Below are positions 1 through 9,103 of a stretch of DNA of 64,000 nt, piece by piece. Both the position numbers and the translations under genes were made by a program. Source of the DNA: JAAGZL01 sp050291725. GTDB taxonomy: Bacteria > Pseudomonadota > Gammaproteobacteria > Chromatiales > Chromatiaceae. How positions within the stretch are numbered: the first letter of the stretch is position 1; each line of letters opens with the position of its first letter. The notes below the pieces were generated by a model. The model saw only the letters and a program-made list of their open reading frames with translations. It did no database searches and was not told where the DNA came from. The stretch covers positions 1-64,000 of the forward strand of contig JBNKKH010000003.1 of NCBI GenBank assembly GCA_050291725.1, given 5' to 3'.

Positions 1-252
1 GGCCTGATTGATACCGTCAAAGGCCTGATTGGCATCGTCGAACATATTTATCTCAGCTAGGGTTGGAAAGGCGCAATCGGTCAACTCCATGGCCACACCT
101 TCCAGCTTATCCATCACCTGAGGGATTTCAAGCAGATGAAGATGCACTGGCCGGTCAGCGCCAAAGATCTCGCCTGAAGCAATGCGGAACAACAGGCTAT
201 AGGAAATCTGTCCGGCGGCGCCGGAAACTGCAACTCGAATTGGATCGGCCAT
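1..252 (-). CDS. mdh: Malate dehydrogenase, N-terminal part (cut by window edge)
   Basis: Eighty-four codons read on the minus strand from an ATG at 252 and run off the window at base 1 without a stop. The translation begins MADPIRVAVSGAAGQISYSL, whose GAAGQI is the glycine-rich NAD-binding loop of the Rossmann fold. It continues with LLFRIASGEIFG and a run LLEIPQ..LEGVAMELTDCAF that is typical of the cytoplasmic-type (MDH1-like) malate dehydrogenases of many Gram-negative bacteria. The enzyme interconverts malate and oxaloacetate with NAD in the TCA cycle. A GGAGG ribosome site lies 9 bases before the ATG. Only the cofactor-binding start is visible, so the catalytic half cannot be checked. 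Confidence 0.88.
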   Translation of the reverse strand, partial: MADPIRVAVSGAAGQISYSLLFRIASGEIFGADRPVHLHLLEIPQVMDKLEGVAMELTDCAFPTLAEINMFDDANQAFDGINQA

Positions 253-449
253 TATTTTGAATCCTCCAGATATTTTTGTATTCAGTATTTGGTTGCATCC
301 TCCGCCCAACACCACTTACCTAGTAGGCAGTTGTGATAACAGTGTCTAGCAATTCAAGCTCCCACACTTAAATGTGGAATTTTGACCAAAGACGCGAACC
401 TACAAGCATATCACCAAGAAATTTGCTGATAAACGTATTTTTTATTGTG

Positions 450-2870
450 TTATTTGCTACCAACCCGGGGAATTGGCAAACTCAAATAGAGTTTTTCTGG
501 TGGCAAACACACCTTATTACTGCAAGCCTGCAGACCAAGCTGCAACGGTAGTATGCGAGCCCTGTCATCAATACGCCTGAAATCAGCCTGGATCTCAACC
601 ACCCCCTGGTACAGGGATATAGGGGCAGACTGGAACCCAAGATTTTTTGTCTCTGCCTTAGGATAGCTAACATCCTTGAGCTCCCAACCCCCAGCGTTTT
701 TCTTGAGAGCCAGTTTTGTTGCTATCAGACCGTCCTGAAGCGGGCTGGCGGAATTTATATGCCAACCTTCAGCTATCTCTAACCTTAGCGCCAAGTGCGA
801 CTCAGCAAGCTGACTCACCTCTATTTTTATGCCGCCTTTGGCTGCGTAGCCACGAGCAGATAGTTCCCCCTGGGTCAGATCTTGGGCTGCGGTGAGCATA
901 TAACCAAAACCTGAGGGACGGGACGCTATCGCGCCGGAAAATGCGGCCAAGGTTGCTTCTGCCCGATTATGGTACTCAATATTATCGCTGCGCCGGGAGA
1001 GCATCTGTAACACCTGCAGGGCAACCGAGTTACCGGAGGGGAGAGCTGCGTCCCCACCCGAATCCTTGAATCTACCCATGGCTGAAACCTGTCGATCAAA
1101 TGGCCCTAGATAAAAGCCACCACCCTCTTCATCCCAAAATTGCTTGAGCATGGCATCAGTGGCCATCTTAGCCCTGTCCAACCACAGCCGCTCGCCCGTA
1201 GCATCAAACAGATGCAGCATGCCTTCCGCAAAATAGGCGTAATCTTCTTGCCGCCCCACCACTGATGACCGGCCATCCAAATGGATGCGCCACAGCCCCT
1301 CCTCATGTCGCCAGTTATCATCCCAAATAAATTCTGCAGCACGCTTTGCCGCATCCAGATAAACAGAATTTTTCAGCAGATCCCCCGCTTGAGCCAGCGC
1401 GCTGATCATCATTCCATTCCAAGCAGTTATGATCTTCTCGTCCCGTAACGGATGGGGCCGTTTCTCTCTGGCTTGGTAGAGGGCCTCGCGTATCCGATCA
1501 AGATGCAGATAAAGTCTCTCATCTGAAGTGCCAGAATTTTTTGCCAATTCGCTTATGGGGATCGGCATATGCAGGATATTGCTCCCTTCATAGTTTCCCC
1601 GCTCGCCCATAGCAAAAGCCTTAATCGCCAGGGCCGCATCCTCTTGCGACAATGCCGCTTTGACTTCGTCTATAGTCCAGAGAAAAAACCTCCCTTCCGC
1701 GCCTTCGCTATCGGCATCTGTCGCCGAATAGAAGCCGCCTTCGGGTGAGGTCATGTCCCTCAGGACATAATCCATGGTCTGCTCGGCGACCCGTTTGAAA
1801 CGCAGCTCCCCGGTCAGACGCCATGCCAGGAGATATACCCGAGCAAGGTGGGCCTGGTTGTAGAGCATCTTCTCAAAATGCGGAACCAGCCAATCATTGT
1901 CGGTGGAGTAACGATGAAAACCACCTCCTACCTGATCATGAATACCACCCTGAGCCATGGCATCCAGAGTGTTGTTAACCGCCTGCAAAGCCTGTTTATC
2001 AGAATTGCGCTCTGCCAGCTGCAACAACAGAAACAGCACTGACTCTTGAGGAAACTTGGGGGCCAGACTAAAACCTCCCTGCAGCTCGTCATACCCGGCC
2101 ATTATCTCCTGCTCCGCCTTCTGTATCACCCTATGATCAATCTTACTGGCTCCCGATCTGCCTTGACCAACTCGAGCCACAGCCTGAGCCAGGCTATCTG
2201 CCTGTTCCTCCAATCCAGCCTGATCCTGCTCCCACAGCGCTGCTATCTTAGTCAGTATCTGCTTAAACGCTTCCGGCGGAAAATAGGTCCCGCCATAAAA
2301 CGGTTTGCCCTCAGGAGTAAGGAAACTGGACATGGGCCAGCCGCCATGATTAGCGAGCAACATTACCGCCAACATGTAGGTCTCATCTATGTCTGGGTAC
2401 TGTTCACGGTCAACCTTGATGGAGATGAAGTGTTGATTCAGGATGCGCGCAATCTCTAAGTTCTCGAAGCTCTCCCGCTCCATCACATGACACCAGTGAC
2501 AAGTGGAGTAGCCGATAGAAAGGAATATCGGCTTGTTCTCACGCTTAGCCTTGGCAAAGGCCTCAGCTCCCCAGGCATACCAATCCACAGGGTTGTGGGC
2601 ATGCTGGATAAGATATGGTGACTCTTCCAGGATTAAACGATTATTGTAGATTGCAGTGCCATCTTCGTTAAGATGCTCAGTACGCGGGCGATAGTTCGGA
2701 CCTTTGGCCTTCAGTGCATCGGTAATCATTTGATTAAGTTCCTTTGTGCGTACAGGGATAAACACCTCGGTTGATTCAGCTGCCAGGGCGTCTACATCTG
2801 TGGACACTACCCCTAATAGAAGAGTGACCGACATAACTCGCAAGAGAGCATCTGCTCTCCTATTCACCAC
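450..2870 (-). CDS. Exported YyaL/DUF255 thioredoxin-fold protein with C-terminal DsbD-alpha-like domain
   Basis: The 806-residue product starts at GTG and has a signal-peptide-like N terminus (hydrophobic residues about 13-30, ALAAES). Residues about 75-240 are the DUF255 thioredoxin-like domain, including HNPVDWYAWG, FLSIGYSTCHWCHVM with CHWC at 124-127, and GGWPMSSFLTP. The middle is the large alpha/alpha-barrel of this family (SSP411/YyaL), whose enzymatic role is unsettled. Residues about 678-806 are extra: ending in ACSNKVCLPPEKLYL, they resemble the DsbC/DsbD N-terminal fold, and the same segment of the DsbD in this window reads GCADFGFCYPP. I infer a periplasmic redox-linked protein. 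An ATG at 2834 (residue 13) would shorten but keep the signal peptide. Confidence 0.8.
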   Translation of the reverse strand: MVNRRADALLRVMSVTLLLGVVSTDVDALAAESTEVFIPVRTKELNQMITDALKAKGPNYRPRTEHLNEDGTAIYNNRLILEESPYLIQHAHNPVDWYAWGAEAFAKAKRENKPIFLSIGYSTCHWCHVMERESFENLEIARILNQHFISIKVDREQYPDIDETYMLAVMLLANHGGWPMSSFLTPEGKPFYGGTYFPPEAFKQILTKIAALWEQDQAGLEEQADSLAQAVARVGQGRSGASKIDHRVIQKAEQEIMAGYDELQGGFSLAPKFPQESVLFLLLQLAERNSDKQALQAVNNTLDAMAQGGIHDQVGGGFHRYSTDNDWLVPHFEKMLYNQAHLARVYLLAWRLTGELRFKRVAEQTMDYVLRDMTSPEGGFYSATDADSEGAEGRFFLWTIDEVKAALSQEDAALAIKAFAMGERGNYEGSNILHMPIPISELAKNSGTSDERLYLHLDRIREALYQAREKRPHPLRDEKIITAWNGMMISALAQAGDLLKNSVYLDAAKRAAEFIWDDNWRHEEGLWRIHLDGRSSVVGRQEDYAYFAEGMLHLFDATGERLWLDRAKMATDAMLKQFWDEEGGGFYLGPFDRQVSAMGRFKDSGGDAALPSGNSVALQVLQMLSRRSDNIEYHNRAEATLAAFSGAIASRPSGFGYMLTAAQDLTQGELSARGYAAKGGIKIEVSQLAESHLALRLEIAEGWHINSASPLQDGLIATKLALKKNAGGWELKDVSYPKAETKNLGFQSAPISLYQGVVEIQADFRRIDDRARILPLQLGLQACSNKVCLPPEKLYLSLPIPRVGSK

Positions 2871-2973
2871 CTGCTACGCCATTTAGTAGGGTATTCATCT
2901 TCTAATTATGGACAACATCCAGGAAACAAAGATCATTTCTCTGCCTTTAACCTCCCTATGCAACAGGAAATAA

Positions 2974-3981
2974 ATGTTCTACGGAGCTACAATCCATCAT
3001 ATGAGCATCAAAAATAACAACTCCGCCCCATCTCGCCATAACCCAGAGACCCATCAACGAGGCGCGGACAAGGTTGCGCGCATACCGATAAAGGTTCAGC
3101 CCACTTCCAAAGTAAAACGCAAACCATCCTGGATTCGCGCCACCGCCGCGAGCGGAGAAGCGGTTAGCAAGATCAGGCGTATCCTGCGCGAGCACAACCT
3201 CAGCTCGGTATGCGAAGAGGCGGCCTGCCCCAACCTGGGAGAGTGTTTCAATCATGGCACCGCAACCTTCATGATCATGGGGGACATCTGTACCAGACGC
3301 TGCCCCTTCTGTGATGTTGCCCACGGTTCTCCCGAACCATTGGATCCAAATGAACCGGCCCAACTCGCAGATGCTGTAAAGATTATGCAACTCAAGTATG
3401 TAGTAATCACCTCGGTAGATCGTGATGACCTGCGCGATGGCGGTGCGGAGCACTATGTCAACTGCATAAAAGAATTGCGCCGAACCAACCCAGAGCTATC
3501 AATTGAGATACTGGTACCGGATTTTCGTGGACGTGAACAGATCGCGCTGGACAAATTCAGCAAAGCTCAACCAGATGTATTCAATCACAACATAGAGACC
3601 GTACCCAGACTCTACAAACAGTGCCGCCCAGGAGCCAACTATCTAGGCTCGCTAAAACTGCTAAATAGTTTTGCTGAGCAGTACCCAGAGGTACCAACCA
3701 AGTCTGGGCTAATGTTGGGCTTAGGCGAAACCGTGCCAGAAGTAGAACAGGTGATGAGAGAGCTTAGAGAGCATGGCTGTAGTATGCTTACCCTAGGTCA
3801 ATATCTGCAACCTAGCCGAGAGCACCTGCCAGTGCAACGCTTTGTGGAGCCGGATGAGTTTGACCGACTTAAACGGGTTGGAGAAGATATGGGCTTTACC
3901 AATGTAGCAAGCGGACCTTTGGTACGCTCCTCTTACCATGCTGATATACAAGCGGACCCAGTTCTAACACAAAAACAGTGA
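2974..3981 (+). CDS. lipA: Lipoyl synthase
   Basis: This radical-SAM enzyme inserts two sulfurs into octanoyl groups on lipoyl domains such as GcvH, encoded further on in this window. The auxiliary cluster motif CEEAACPNLGEC (C80, C85, C91) and the radical-SAM motif CTRRCPFC (C106, C110, C113) are intact. The conserved C-terminal RSSYHAD is also present. Length is 335 residues, near the family norm with a slightly long N terminus. An AGGA site sits five bases before this ATG; a second ATG at 3001 has a more distant GGAG, so the first start is preferred but not certain. The usual partner lipB is not adjacent; a DUF218 gene follows after 19 bases. Confidence 0.95.
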   Translation: MFYGATIHHMSIKNNNSAPSRHNPETHQRGADKVARIPIKVQPTSKVKRKPSWIRATAASGEAVSKIRRILREHNLSSVCEEAACPNLGECFNHGTATFMIMGDICTRRCPFCDVAHGSPEPLDPNEPAQLADAVKIMQLKYVVITSVDRDDLRDGGAEHYVNCIKELRRTNPELSIEILVPDFRGREQIALDKFSKAQPDVFNHNIETVPRLYKQCRPGANYLGSLKLLNSFAEQYPEVPTKSGLMLGLGETVPEVEQVMRELREHGCSMLTLGQYLQPSREHLPVQRFVEPDEFDRLKRVGEDMGFTNVASGPLVRSSYHADIQADPVLTQKQ

Positions 3982-4000
3982 AGTTGAGGCAGAATCGACC

Positions 4001-4774
4001 ATGGATCAAGATACTGTAATCATCCTGAAACAGCTACTACTACCCCCCGGCGGATTCATCCTGCTTCTGCTTATATCGCTGCTGTTCATCCGCTGGCTAT
4101 TTGGCAAACTTCTGCTAACTCTTACGCTGGTAATTTTCTATCTCTGCAGCACCCCATTTGTGGCCTCAAACCTGATGGCAGGGCTGGAACAGCACATATT
4201 CATCACCCCCGAAGAGATCACAGCTAGCAAAGCCGGGGCTATCGTGGTCCTAGGCGGAGGGCTCTACGAAGAGGGACCGGAATATGGGGGCGACACCATC
4301 AAAGGAGATATGCTGGAAAGGGTGAGATATGCCGCCTGGCTGCATAAGAGGACTAACCTGCCAATCGTGGTATCTGGAGGTAGATCACTGCCAACAGCAA
4401 AATCTGAGGCCAAGCTGGCAAGTCAGGTGCTAAAAGAGGAGTTTGGCTGCACAGTTCTAGCTACGGAAGATAACAGCAGAAACACATGGGATAATGCTGA
4501 GTTTACCAGCTCCACACTTAAGAGCCAGGGAATAAACAAAATAGCTTTGGTAACCCACTCCTGGCATATGCCCAGAACCGTACAGGTTTTCCAACAGAAT
4601 CAAATCGAGACAATCGCGGCTCCTACCATTTTCTCCAGGGGCAAGCTGAATATAGACAGCAGCGAACTACGGGATTGGCTACCTAGCTCTGTAGCACTTG
4701 ACGAAAGCCGCAAGGCACTGCATGAGTATGTTGGTATGATCTGGTACCGAATAAAACCCTTAATCGGTATCTGA
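4001..4774 (+). CDS. DUF218 / YdcF-ElyC family membrane-anchored protein
   Basis: The 257-residue product has two hydrophobic segments at the N terminus (about residues 10-30 and 35-55) followed by a DUF218 domain. Family marks are IVVLGGGLYEEGPEYGGDT, LPIVVSGG, ED.SRNTWDNAEF and ALVTHSWHMPR. ElyC (YcbC) of this family is linked to envelope and undecaprenyl-phosphate-carrier integrity in E. coli; other members have unknown activity, so a precise function is not assigned. It starts 19 bases after lipA on the same strand and is probably cotranscribed. It converges on fxsA. Confidence 0.8.
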   Translation: MDQDTVIILKQLLLPPGGFILLLLISLLFIRWLFGKLLLTLTLVIFYLCSTPFVASNLMAGLEQHIFITPEEITASKAGAIVVLGGGLYEEGPEYGGDTIKGDMLERVRYAAWLHKRTNLPIVVSGGRSLPTAKSEAKLASQVLKEEFGCTVLATEDNSRNTWDNAEFTSSTLKSQGINKIALVTHSWHMPRTVQVFQQNQIETIAAPTIFSRGKLNIDSSELRDWLPSSVALDESRKALHEYVGMIWYRIKPLIGI

Positions 4775-4781
4775 TTAGCTC

Positions 4782-5231
4782 CTAATCTTCATCGCGACGA
4801 TACTCCCCGTCGATAACACGGGGTTTATTGACCTCAGCCTCCCCATGTGGTGGCTGTGCAGGAGGCCGCATAATCTGCGCACGCTTTAAAAAGGCTAATA
4901 TGGCCCAACGGCGGATAGCGGGTACCAAAGCCAGGAAGCCTAGGATATCTGTCAAAAACCCTGGTAACAGCAAGAAAAAGCCACAGGCCAGCAAAACCGC
5001 CCCTTCCATCATCTCTATTGCCGGCATTTCACCCACTGCCAAAGAGTTCTGAACCTTCATTGCGGTAGCTAGGCCCTGCATCCGAACCAACATCCCACCA
5101 AGTACGGCAGTGAATATGGTCAAGGCGATGGTAGGTATGGCACCTATATACGAGCCCACCTCAATCAGCCAGTAGAGCTCAAACAGGGGAATTCCTACAA
5201 ACAGAAGTAAAAACAGTAGCAATGGATTCAT
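4782..5231 (-). CDS. fxsA: FxsA family cytoplasmic membrane protein
   Basis: This 149-residue protein has the FxsA layout. There are hydrophobic segments near residues 3-20 and 28-48 (PLFELYWLIEVGSYIGAIPT, IFTAVLGGMLVR) and a hairpin around 75-105 (LLACGFFLLLPGFLTDILGF). A polar proline-rich tail, about 40 residues, ends the protein. E. coli FxsA suppresses F exclusion of phage T7 when overproduced; its normal role is unknown. It lies downstream of the GDSL esterase on the same strand, 63 bases apart, and converges with the DUF218 gene. Confidence 0.87.
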   Translation of the reverse strand: MNPLLLFLLLFVGIPLFELYWLIEVGSYIGAIPTIALTIFTAVLGGMLVRMQGLATAMKVQNSLAVGEMPAIEMMEGAVLLACGFFLLLPGFLTDILGFLALVPAIRRWAILAFLKRAQIMRPPAQPPHGEAEVNKPRVIDGEYRRDED

Positions 5232-5294
5232 GTGAGAAAAGCTTACGCCTTCAGGGCCGGAGGCACAAGTTTGCTAATTTCCATGCGTCGTCTG

Positions 5295-6053
5295 CTACGG
5301 GGCGGCGACGGCCCGATACCAGACATCGGCAATGGCGTCATATCCTTTGCCGTTGGGATGATTGCCGTCGCTGTCGAGAGTTGTAGGATCAGTAAACAGC
5401 TTGGCATCAGAAAAATCCACAGTGGTGGCTCCAAAGCGCTCGGCCATCTCCCGTATAACCTCGTTGTATTTTCTGGTCTGCACCGACATCCTAGCCACAT
5501 CTTCTTTGGATATCTTGTCGAAGCTGCTGCTACGTTTTTCGGCATCGGTCATCAACGGCCGTTTCGACTGGTCGTCCAGCAGCGCAATGTATAGCCTCGA
5601 TCCGGTATCCTTCAGGGCAGAGAGTATCCGCTGTATATTTTCGGAAAAAATACGCAACCCATCCCGCTCACAGGCAGAGAGGTCATTGCGATACTCCTCG
5701 TCGCACACATAGTTGTATAGCCCGAATAGATCGTTGCTTCCAATCCAGATAGTGGCGGCCTTAGCCTGTTTCGCAGGCACAGATCGCAGGAGGTTGATGG
5801 CCGGTTCCAACTGGGTATTGATCAGATCATCAGAGGTCCAGCCCGACTGTCCAAGATTTTTCACTATCGATCCGGGGCGCTCAGCTTTGAGCCGCGTTGC
5901 TAACCGGGCCGGATACCCACCTCTATTCTCTAGATCGCCATCACCTTGGGTTAGGCTGTCACCCAGTGCCACCAGGGTAATAGGCCCTGCATTGGCTGTG
6001 GCCAACACACATGCCAGCAGCAGGAAAAACAGGGGTATATTCGCGTTCTTCAT
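5295..6053 (-). CDS. Periplasmic SGNH/GDSL esterase
   Basis: A signal peptide (NIPLFFLLLACVLATANAGP) precedes an SGNH hydrolase. Block I is ALGDSLTQGDGD with the nucleophile serine, block III is IWIGSNDLFG, and block V is DSDGNHPNGKGYD with the catalytic Asp/His. Length is 252 residues. The family contains arylesterases and TesA-type lysophospholipases; YVCDEEYRNDLSACERDG is an insert carrying two cysteines that could form a disulfide. Substrate cannot be read from sequence. It is divergent from cutA, with 114 bases between them for both promoters. Confidence 0.85.
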   Translation of the reverse strand: MKNANIPLFFLLLACVLATANAGPITLVALGDSLTQGDGDLENRGGYPARLATRLKAERPGSIVKNLGQSGWTSDDLINTQLEPAINLLRSVPAKQAKAATIWIGSNDLFGLYNYVCDEEYRNDLSACERDGLRIFSENIQRILSALKDTGSRLYIALLDDQSKRPLMTDAEKRSSSFDKISKEDVARMSVQTRKYNEVIREMAERFGATTVDFSDAKLFTDPTTLDSDGNHPNGKGYDAIADVWYRAVAAP

Positions 6054-6167
6054 CTTTTTCCCTCCCTATACCGCAAACCGATACATAGCTGAGATTACGC
6101 CTGCGCGGCCAAAGGCTCAAGACCAGCATTTTTTGCGGCATGCGGGCCAATACTGTATCTTTCGCCT

Positions 6168-6491
6168 ATGGATTCTAAAGCATTAATTATTCTCTGCGCC
6201 TGTCCTGACCAGGAGAGCGCTGAGCGCATAGCCTACCACTTGGTGGAAAATAGGCTGGCAGCCTGCGTGAACATATCTTCTCCCATAAAATCTGTGTACA
6301 GATGGCAGGGTGAAATTGAAGCAGCAGATGAGGTTATGCTGTTCATCAAGACCAGCGCCTCGAGCTATGACGAGTTGGAACAAGCCATTCTGTCACTCCA
6401 CCCGTATGAACTTCCTGAGGTGGTTGCACTCCCTGTTGATAAGGGGCAACAGAATTACCTCGGTTGGATTATCCAATGCACCAGCAACTAA
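6168..6491 (+). CDS. cutA: Divalent-cation tolerance protein CutA
   Basis: The 107-residue product matches the small trimeric CutA1 family in length and motifs: CACPDQESAERIAYHLVENRLAACVNI, VYRWQGEIE, LFIKT and HPYELPEVVALPV. CutA was linked to copper tolerance in E. coli and resembles PII-type trimers; its molecular role is unsettled. It is the first gene of a cutA-dsbD-tlpA run, the arrangement also known from E. coli cutA-dsbD. The end overlaps the start of dsbD, which implies translational coupling. Confidence 0.93.
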   Translation: MDSKALIILCACPDQESAERIAYHLVENRLAACVNISSPIKSVYRWQGEIEAADEVMLFIKTSASSYDELEQAILSLHPYELPEVVALPVDKGQQNYLGWIIQCTSN

Positions 6492-8368
6492 CTCTGAAAA
6501 AAGTTTTCCAGCTACTTCTCGGCGCGCTTCTAACCCTCACAACATTCACTGCGATCGCCCAATCCTCTCCCTCTTTGCAGAGCATTCTGGCAAACAGCGG
6601 CAAGGATGAGGTTATCCCTGTGGACAAGGCGTATCAATTAAGCGCCAAAGTGGGAGGGCCTCAGGAGCTGCGACTAAACTGGAATATAGCTCAGGGCACC
6701 TATCTCTATCAGGAAAAACTCAAATTTAAGATCAAACAGGGCGACGGAATAACTCTGGGAGAGTACAAACTCCCCCCAGCCAAAATAAAAAAGAATGCCT
6801 TGCGCCCGGATGGAACCACAGGTGACCTGCCGGTCTACTACCACCGTTTGCATATCCCAGTACCACTTATCCGCACCAACAGTGCTGCCACTACTATAAC
6901 ACTGGAAGTGTTCTACCAAGGCTGCGCTGATTTTGGATTTTGCTATCCACCCCAGATAAAACAGCTGCGCCTAGATCTACCCCAATTTGACGGCAAAACC
7001 ACGACAACTACCTCAACTGTATCGCCAAGCCCTGAAGCAAGCGCTGACCAGGCAGGAGCAGCCTCAGAACTGGACAGCCTGATTGCAATCCTGAGGGGTG
7101 GCAACTATTGGCTAATCATTGGAGTTTTTCTTCTCGCTGGCCTGGGGCTAGCCCTGACTCCATGCATCTTTCCTATGATCCCAATCCTATCCGGGATCAT
7201 AATTGGCCAGGGCAAAGAGATCACCACGGCCAAGGCATTTACTATCTCACTAATCTATGTTCTAGCCATGGCCATTGTCTACACCATTGCCGGAGTACTG
7301 GCTGGCCTGTTTGGAGAGAACCTTCAAGCCGCATTCCAGAACCCCTGGATACTCAGCGCCTTTGCTGGACTGTTTGTACTGCTAGCCCTATCCATGTTTG
7401 GCTTCTATGACCTGCAACTACCCAGCGGTCTACAGGGTCGACTCACCGAGATCAGCAACCAGCAACAGGGTGGAACTCTAATCGGAGCAGCTATCATGGG
7501 GGCGCTTTCAGCACTGATAGTAGGCCCCTGCGTAGCTCCTGCTCTAGCTGCGGCTATTCTGGTAATCGGCCAGAGCGGCGACCCAGTACTGGGCGGTGTT
7601 GCCCTGTTTGCCCTGAGCATGGGCATGGGCGCCCCCATTCTCGCCTTCGGCACTTCGTCCGGCAAGCTGCTACCTAAAGTTGGCAGCTGGATGGATACTG
7701 TGAAGAGCGTATTTGGTGTGGCCATGCTGGGTGTGGCCATCATCATGCTGGAACGGATAATCCCCGCGACTGTAGCTATGTTGCTCTGGGGAACCCTCCT
7801 AGTAGTATCCTCCATATACATGGGGGCACTGCATGAACTCCCAGTGGAGGCCTCGGGTTGGCAAAGGCTATGGAAAGGCCTAGGTGTAGTGATAATGATC
7901 TACGGCAGCCTAATGTTAGTAGGAGCTGCTGCTGGGGGCACAGATACAGTGCAACCACTTCGCGGCATAGCCACGTTTAACGGCTCAGCACAACAGCAAC
8001 ATCTTAATTTCATACCAATCAAGAGCGAGTCTGACTTAGCACGTGAACTCAAAATCGCCTCATCGCAAAACAGGCCGGTGATGCTCGACTTTACTGCAGA
8101 GTGGTGCACAACCTGTAAAGAGATGGAGCGCTACACCTTCTCCGATAGTGGAGTAATTAAAGCACTTGAAGGCTTTGTGCTATTGCGTGCTGACGTAACA
8201 GCAAACGATGAAATAGATAAGAGGCTGCTCCAAGGCAGGTTCGGCATGCCTGGTCCCCCTAGCATCATGTTCTTTAATCGCAACGGAAGAGAGCGCAAGA
8301 AGTTTAGGGTTGTTGGGTTTGTACCTGCAGATAAGTTCGCCGCCCACATACAACAAGCAGCAAGGTAG
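6476..8368 (+). CDS. dsbD: Thiol:disulfide interchange protein DsbD
   Basis: The product carries electrons from cytoplasmic thioredoxin to periplasmic partners. An N-terminal signal segment is followed by the periplasmic alpha domain, ending in GCADFGFCYPP with the redox cysteine pair. The eight-helix beta domain has LTPCIFPMIPIL and GPCVAPALAA, each with one membrane cysteine, and the gamma thioredoxin domain has DFTAEWCTTCKEME. All three cysteine pairs are therefore intact. The ATG at 6476 overlaps cutA by 16 bases; a TTG at 6464 would add four residues. The tlpA-like gene follows after 9 bases, which fits a dedicated periplasmic client. About 630 residues, a little longer than E. coli DsbD. 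Confidence 0.95.
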   Translation: MHQQLTLKKVFQLLLGALLTLTTFTAIAQSSPSLQSILANSGKDEVIPVDKAYQLSAKVGGPQELRLNWNIAQGTYLYQEKLKFKIKQGDGITLGEYKLPPAKIKKNALRPDGTTGDLPVYYHRLHIPVPLIRTNSAATTITLEVFYQGCADFGFCYPPQIKQLRLDLPQFDGKTTTTTSTVSPSPEASADQAGAASELDSLIAILRGGNYWLIIGVFLLAGLGLALTPCIFPMIPILSGIIIGQGKEITTAKAFTISLIYVLAMAIVYTIAGVLAGLFGENLQAAFQNPWILSAFAGLFVLLALSMFGFYDLQLPSGLQGRLTEISNQQQGGTLIGAAIMGALSALIVGPCVAPALAAAILVIGQSGDPVLGGVALFALSMGMGAPILAFGTSSGKLLPKVGSWMDTVKSVFGVAMLGVAIIMLERIIPATVAMLLWGTLLVVSSIYMGALHELPVEASGWQRLWKGLGVVIMIYGSLMLVGAAAGGTDTVQPLRGIATFNGSAQQQHLNFIPIKSESDLARELKIASSQNRPVMLDFTAEWCTTCKEMERYTFSDSGVIKALEGFVLLRADVTANDEIDKRLLQGRFGMPGPPSIMFFNRNGRERKKFRVVGFVPADKFAAHIQQAAR

Positions 8369-8377
8369 CATCCCACA

Positions 8378-8929
8378 GTGAACAAAAACAAAATAGCCAT
8401 AACTATGGCCATGGCGATAATCATCGGCATGGGCGTATGGTTTAGCTTCCTCAACAAGCCTGCAGCTTCCCCAGCATCAAAACCGGCCAAAACTCTCCCA
8501 CAACAACTACCCAGCTTCAGCATGCAAGATAGCACCGGCACAACCAGAAACAGTAGCGAATGGAGTGGCAAAATACTCATTGTTAACTTCTGGGCCACCT
8601 GGTGCCCTCCCTGTCAGGAAGAGATGCCTGAGTTAGTAGTTTTTCAGGAGCAATACTCATCCAAAGGGGTGCAGGTGGTAGGGGTAGCTGTCGACAACCT
8701 GGAGCCGGTAAAGAGTTTTATGCAACTCAACAACATTAACTTTCCTGTAGTTCTAGGCCAGGATGATGCTATCGAGCTGGGAAAAAAAATGGGCAATCGC
8801 ATATCAGTCCTACCCTACACCGCAATCTTCGATCAAACTGGCAAAACCCTCTATGCCCAACCAGGAAAAATTTCCTTCGACATCCTGGAGGGGATAATAA
8901 AACCCCAGCTTCATAACGCCTCCCATTAG
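8378..8929 (+). CDS. TlpA/ResA-like membrane-anchored thioredoxin
   Basis: The 183-residue protein has an N-terminal anchor (ITMAMAIIIGMGVWF) and an AhpC/TSA-type thioredoxin domain with the active site NFWATWCPPCQEEMPEL (C76, C79). A conserved cis-proline region, SVLPYTAIF, follows. Such proteins reduce disulfides in the periplasm, for example in cytochrome c maturation, and receive electrons from DsbD. Its gene follows dsbD after 9 bases, which supports that pairing. The exact client is not visible. Confidence 0.88.
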   Translation: MNKNKIAITMAMAIIIGMGVWFSFLNKPAASPASKPAKTLPQQLPSFSMQDSTGTTRNSSEWSGKILIVNFWATWCPPCQEEMPELVVFQEQYSSKGVQVVGVAVDNLEPVKSFMQLNNINFPVVLGQDDAIELGKKMGNRISVLPYTAIFDQTGKTLYAQPGKISFDILEGIIKPQLHNASH

Positions 8930-9103
8930 GATAACAATCGAGATTAAGCGGGTAACTTGACGCTATTTGAGCTTATCTTGCAAAAAACTGGACAATTCAC
9001 TACACACCGGGCAAAATCCAAATCTCGTACTTAGACAGGTAGACTACCGGCCAAACAAGGGGTCGGAAGTCCAGAAGAAAACAGGGCATTCGGAATAACA
9101 ATT

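Noticed and set aside
2956..3453. 165-codon open frame opposite lipA
   Set aside because: It is antisense to an intact, conserved lipA and has no recognisable domain or ribosome site.
5232..5712. Open frames on the plus strand across the GDSL esterase (120 and 116 codons)
   Set aside because: They are antisense to a gene with intact catalytic blocks and carry no conserved motifs.
8930..9103. Promoter with TTGACG near 8956 for aroQ-accBC
   Set aside because: The nearest -10-like hexamer is only 11 bases away, too close for sigma70.
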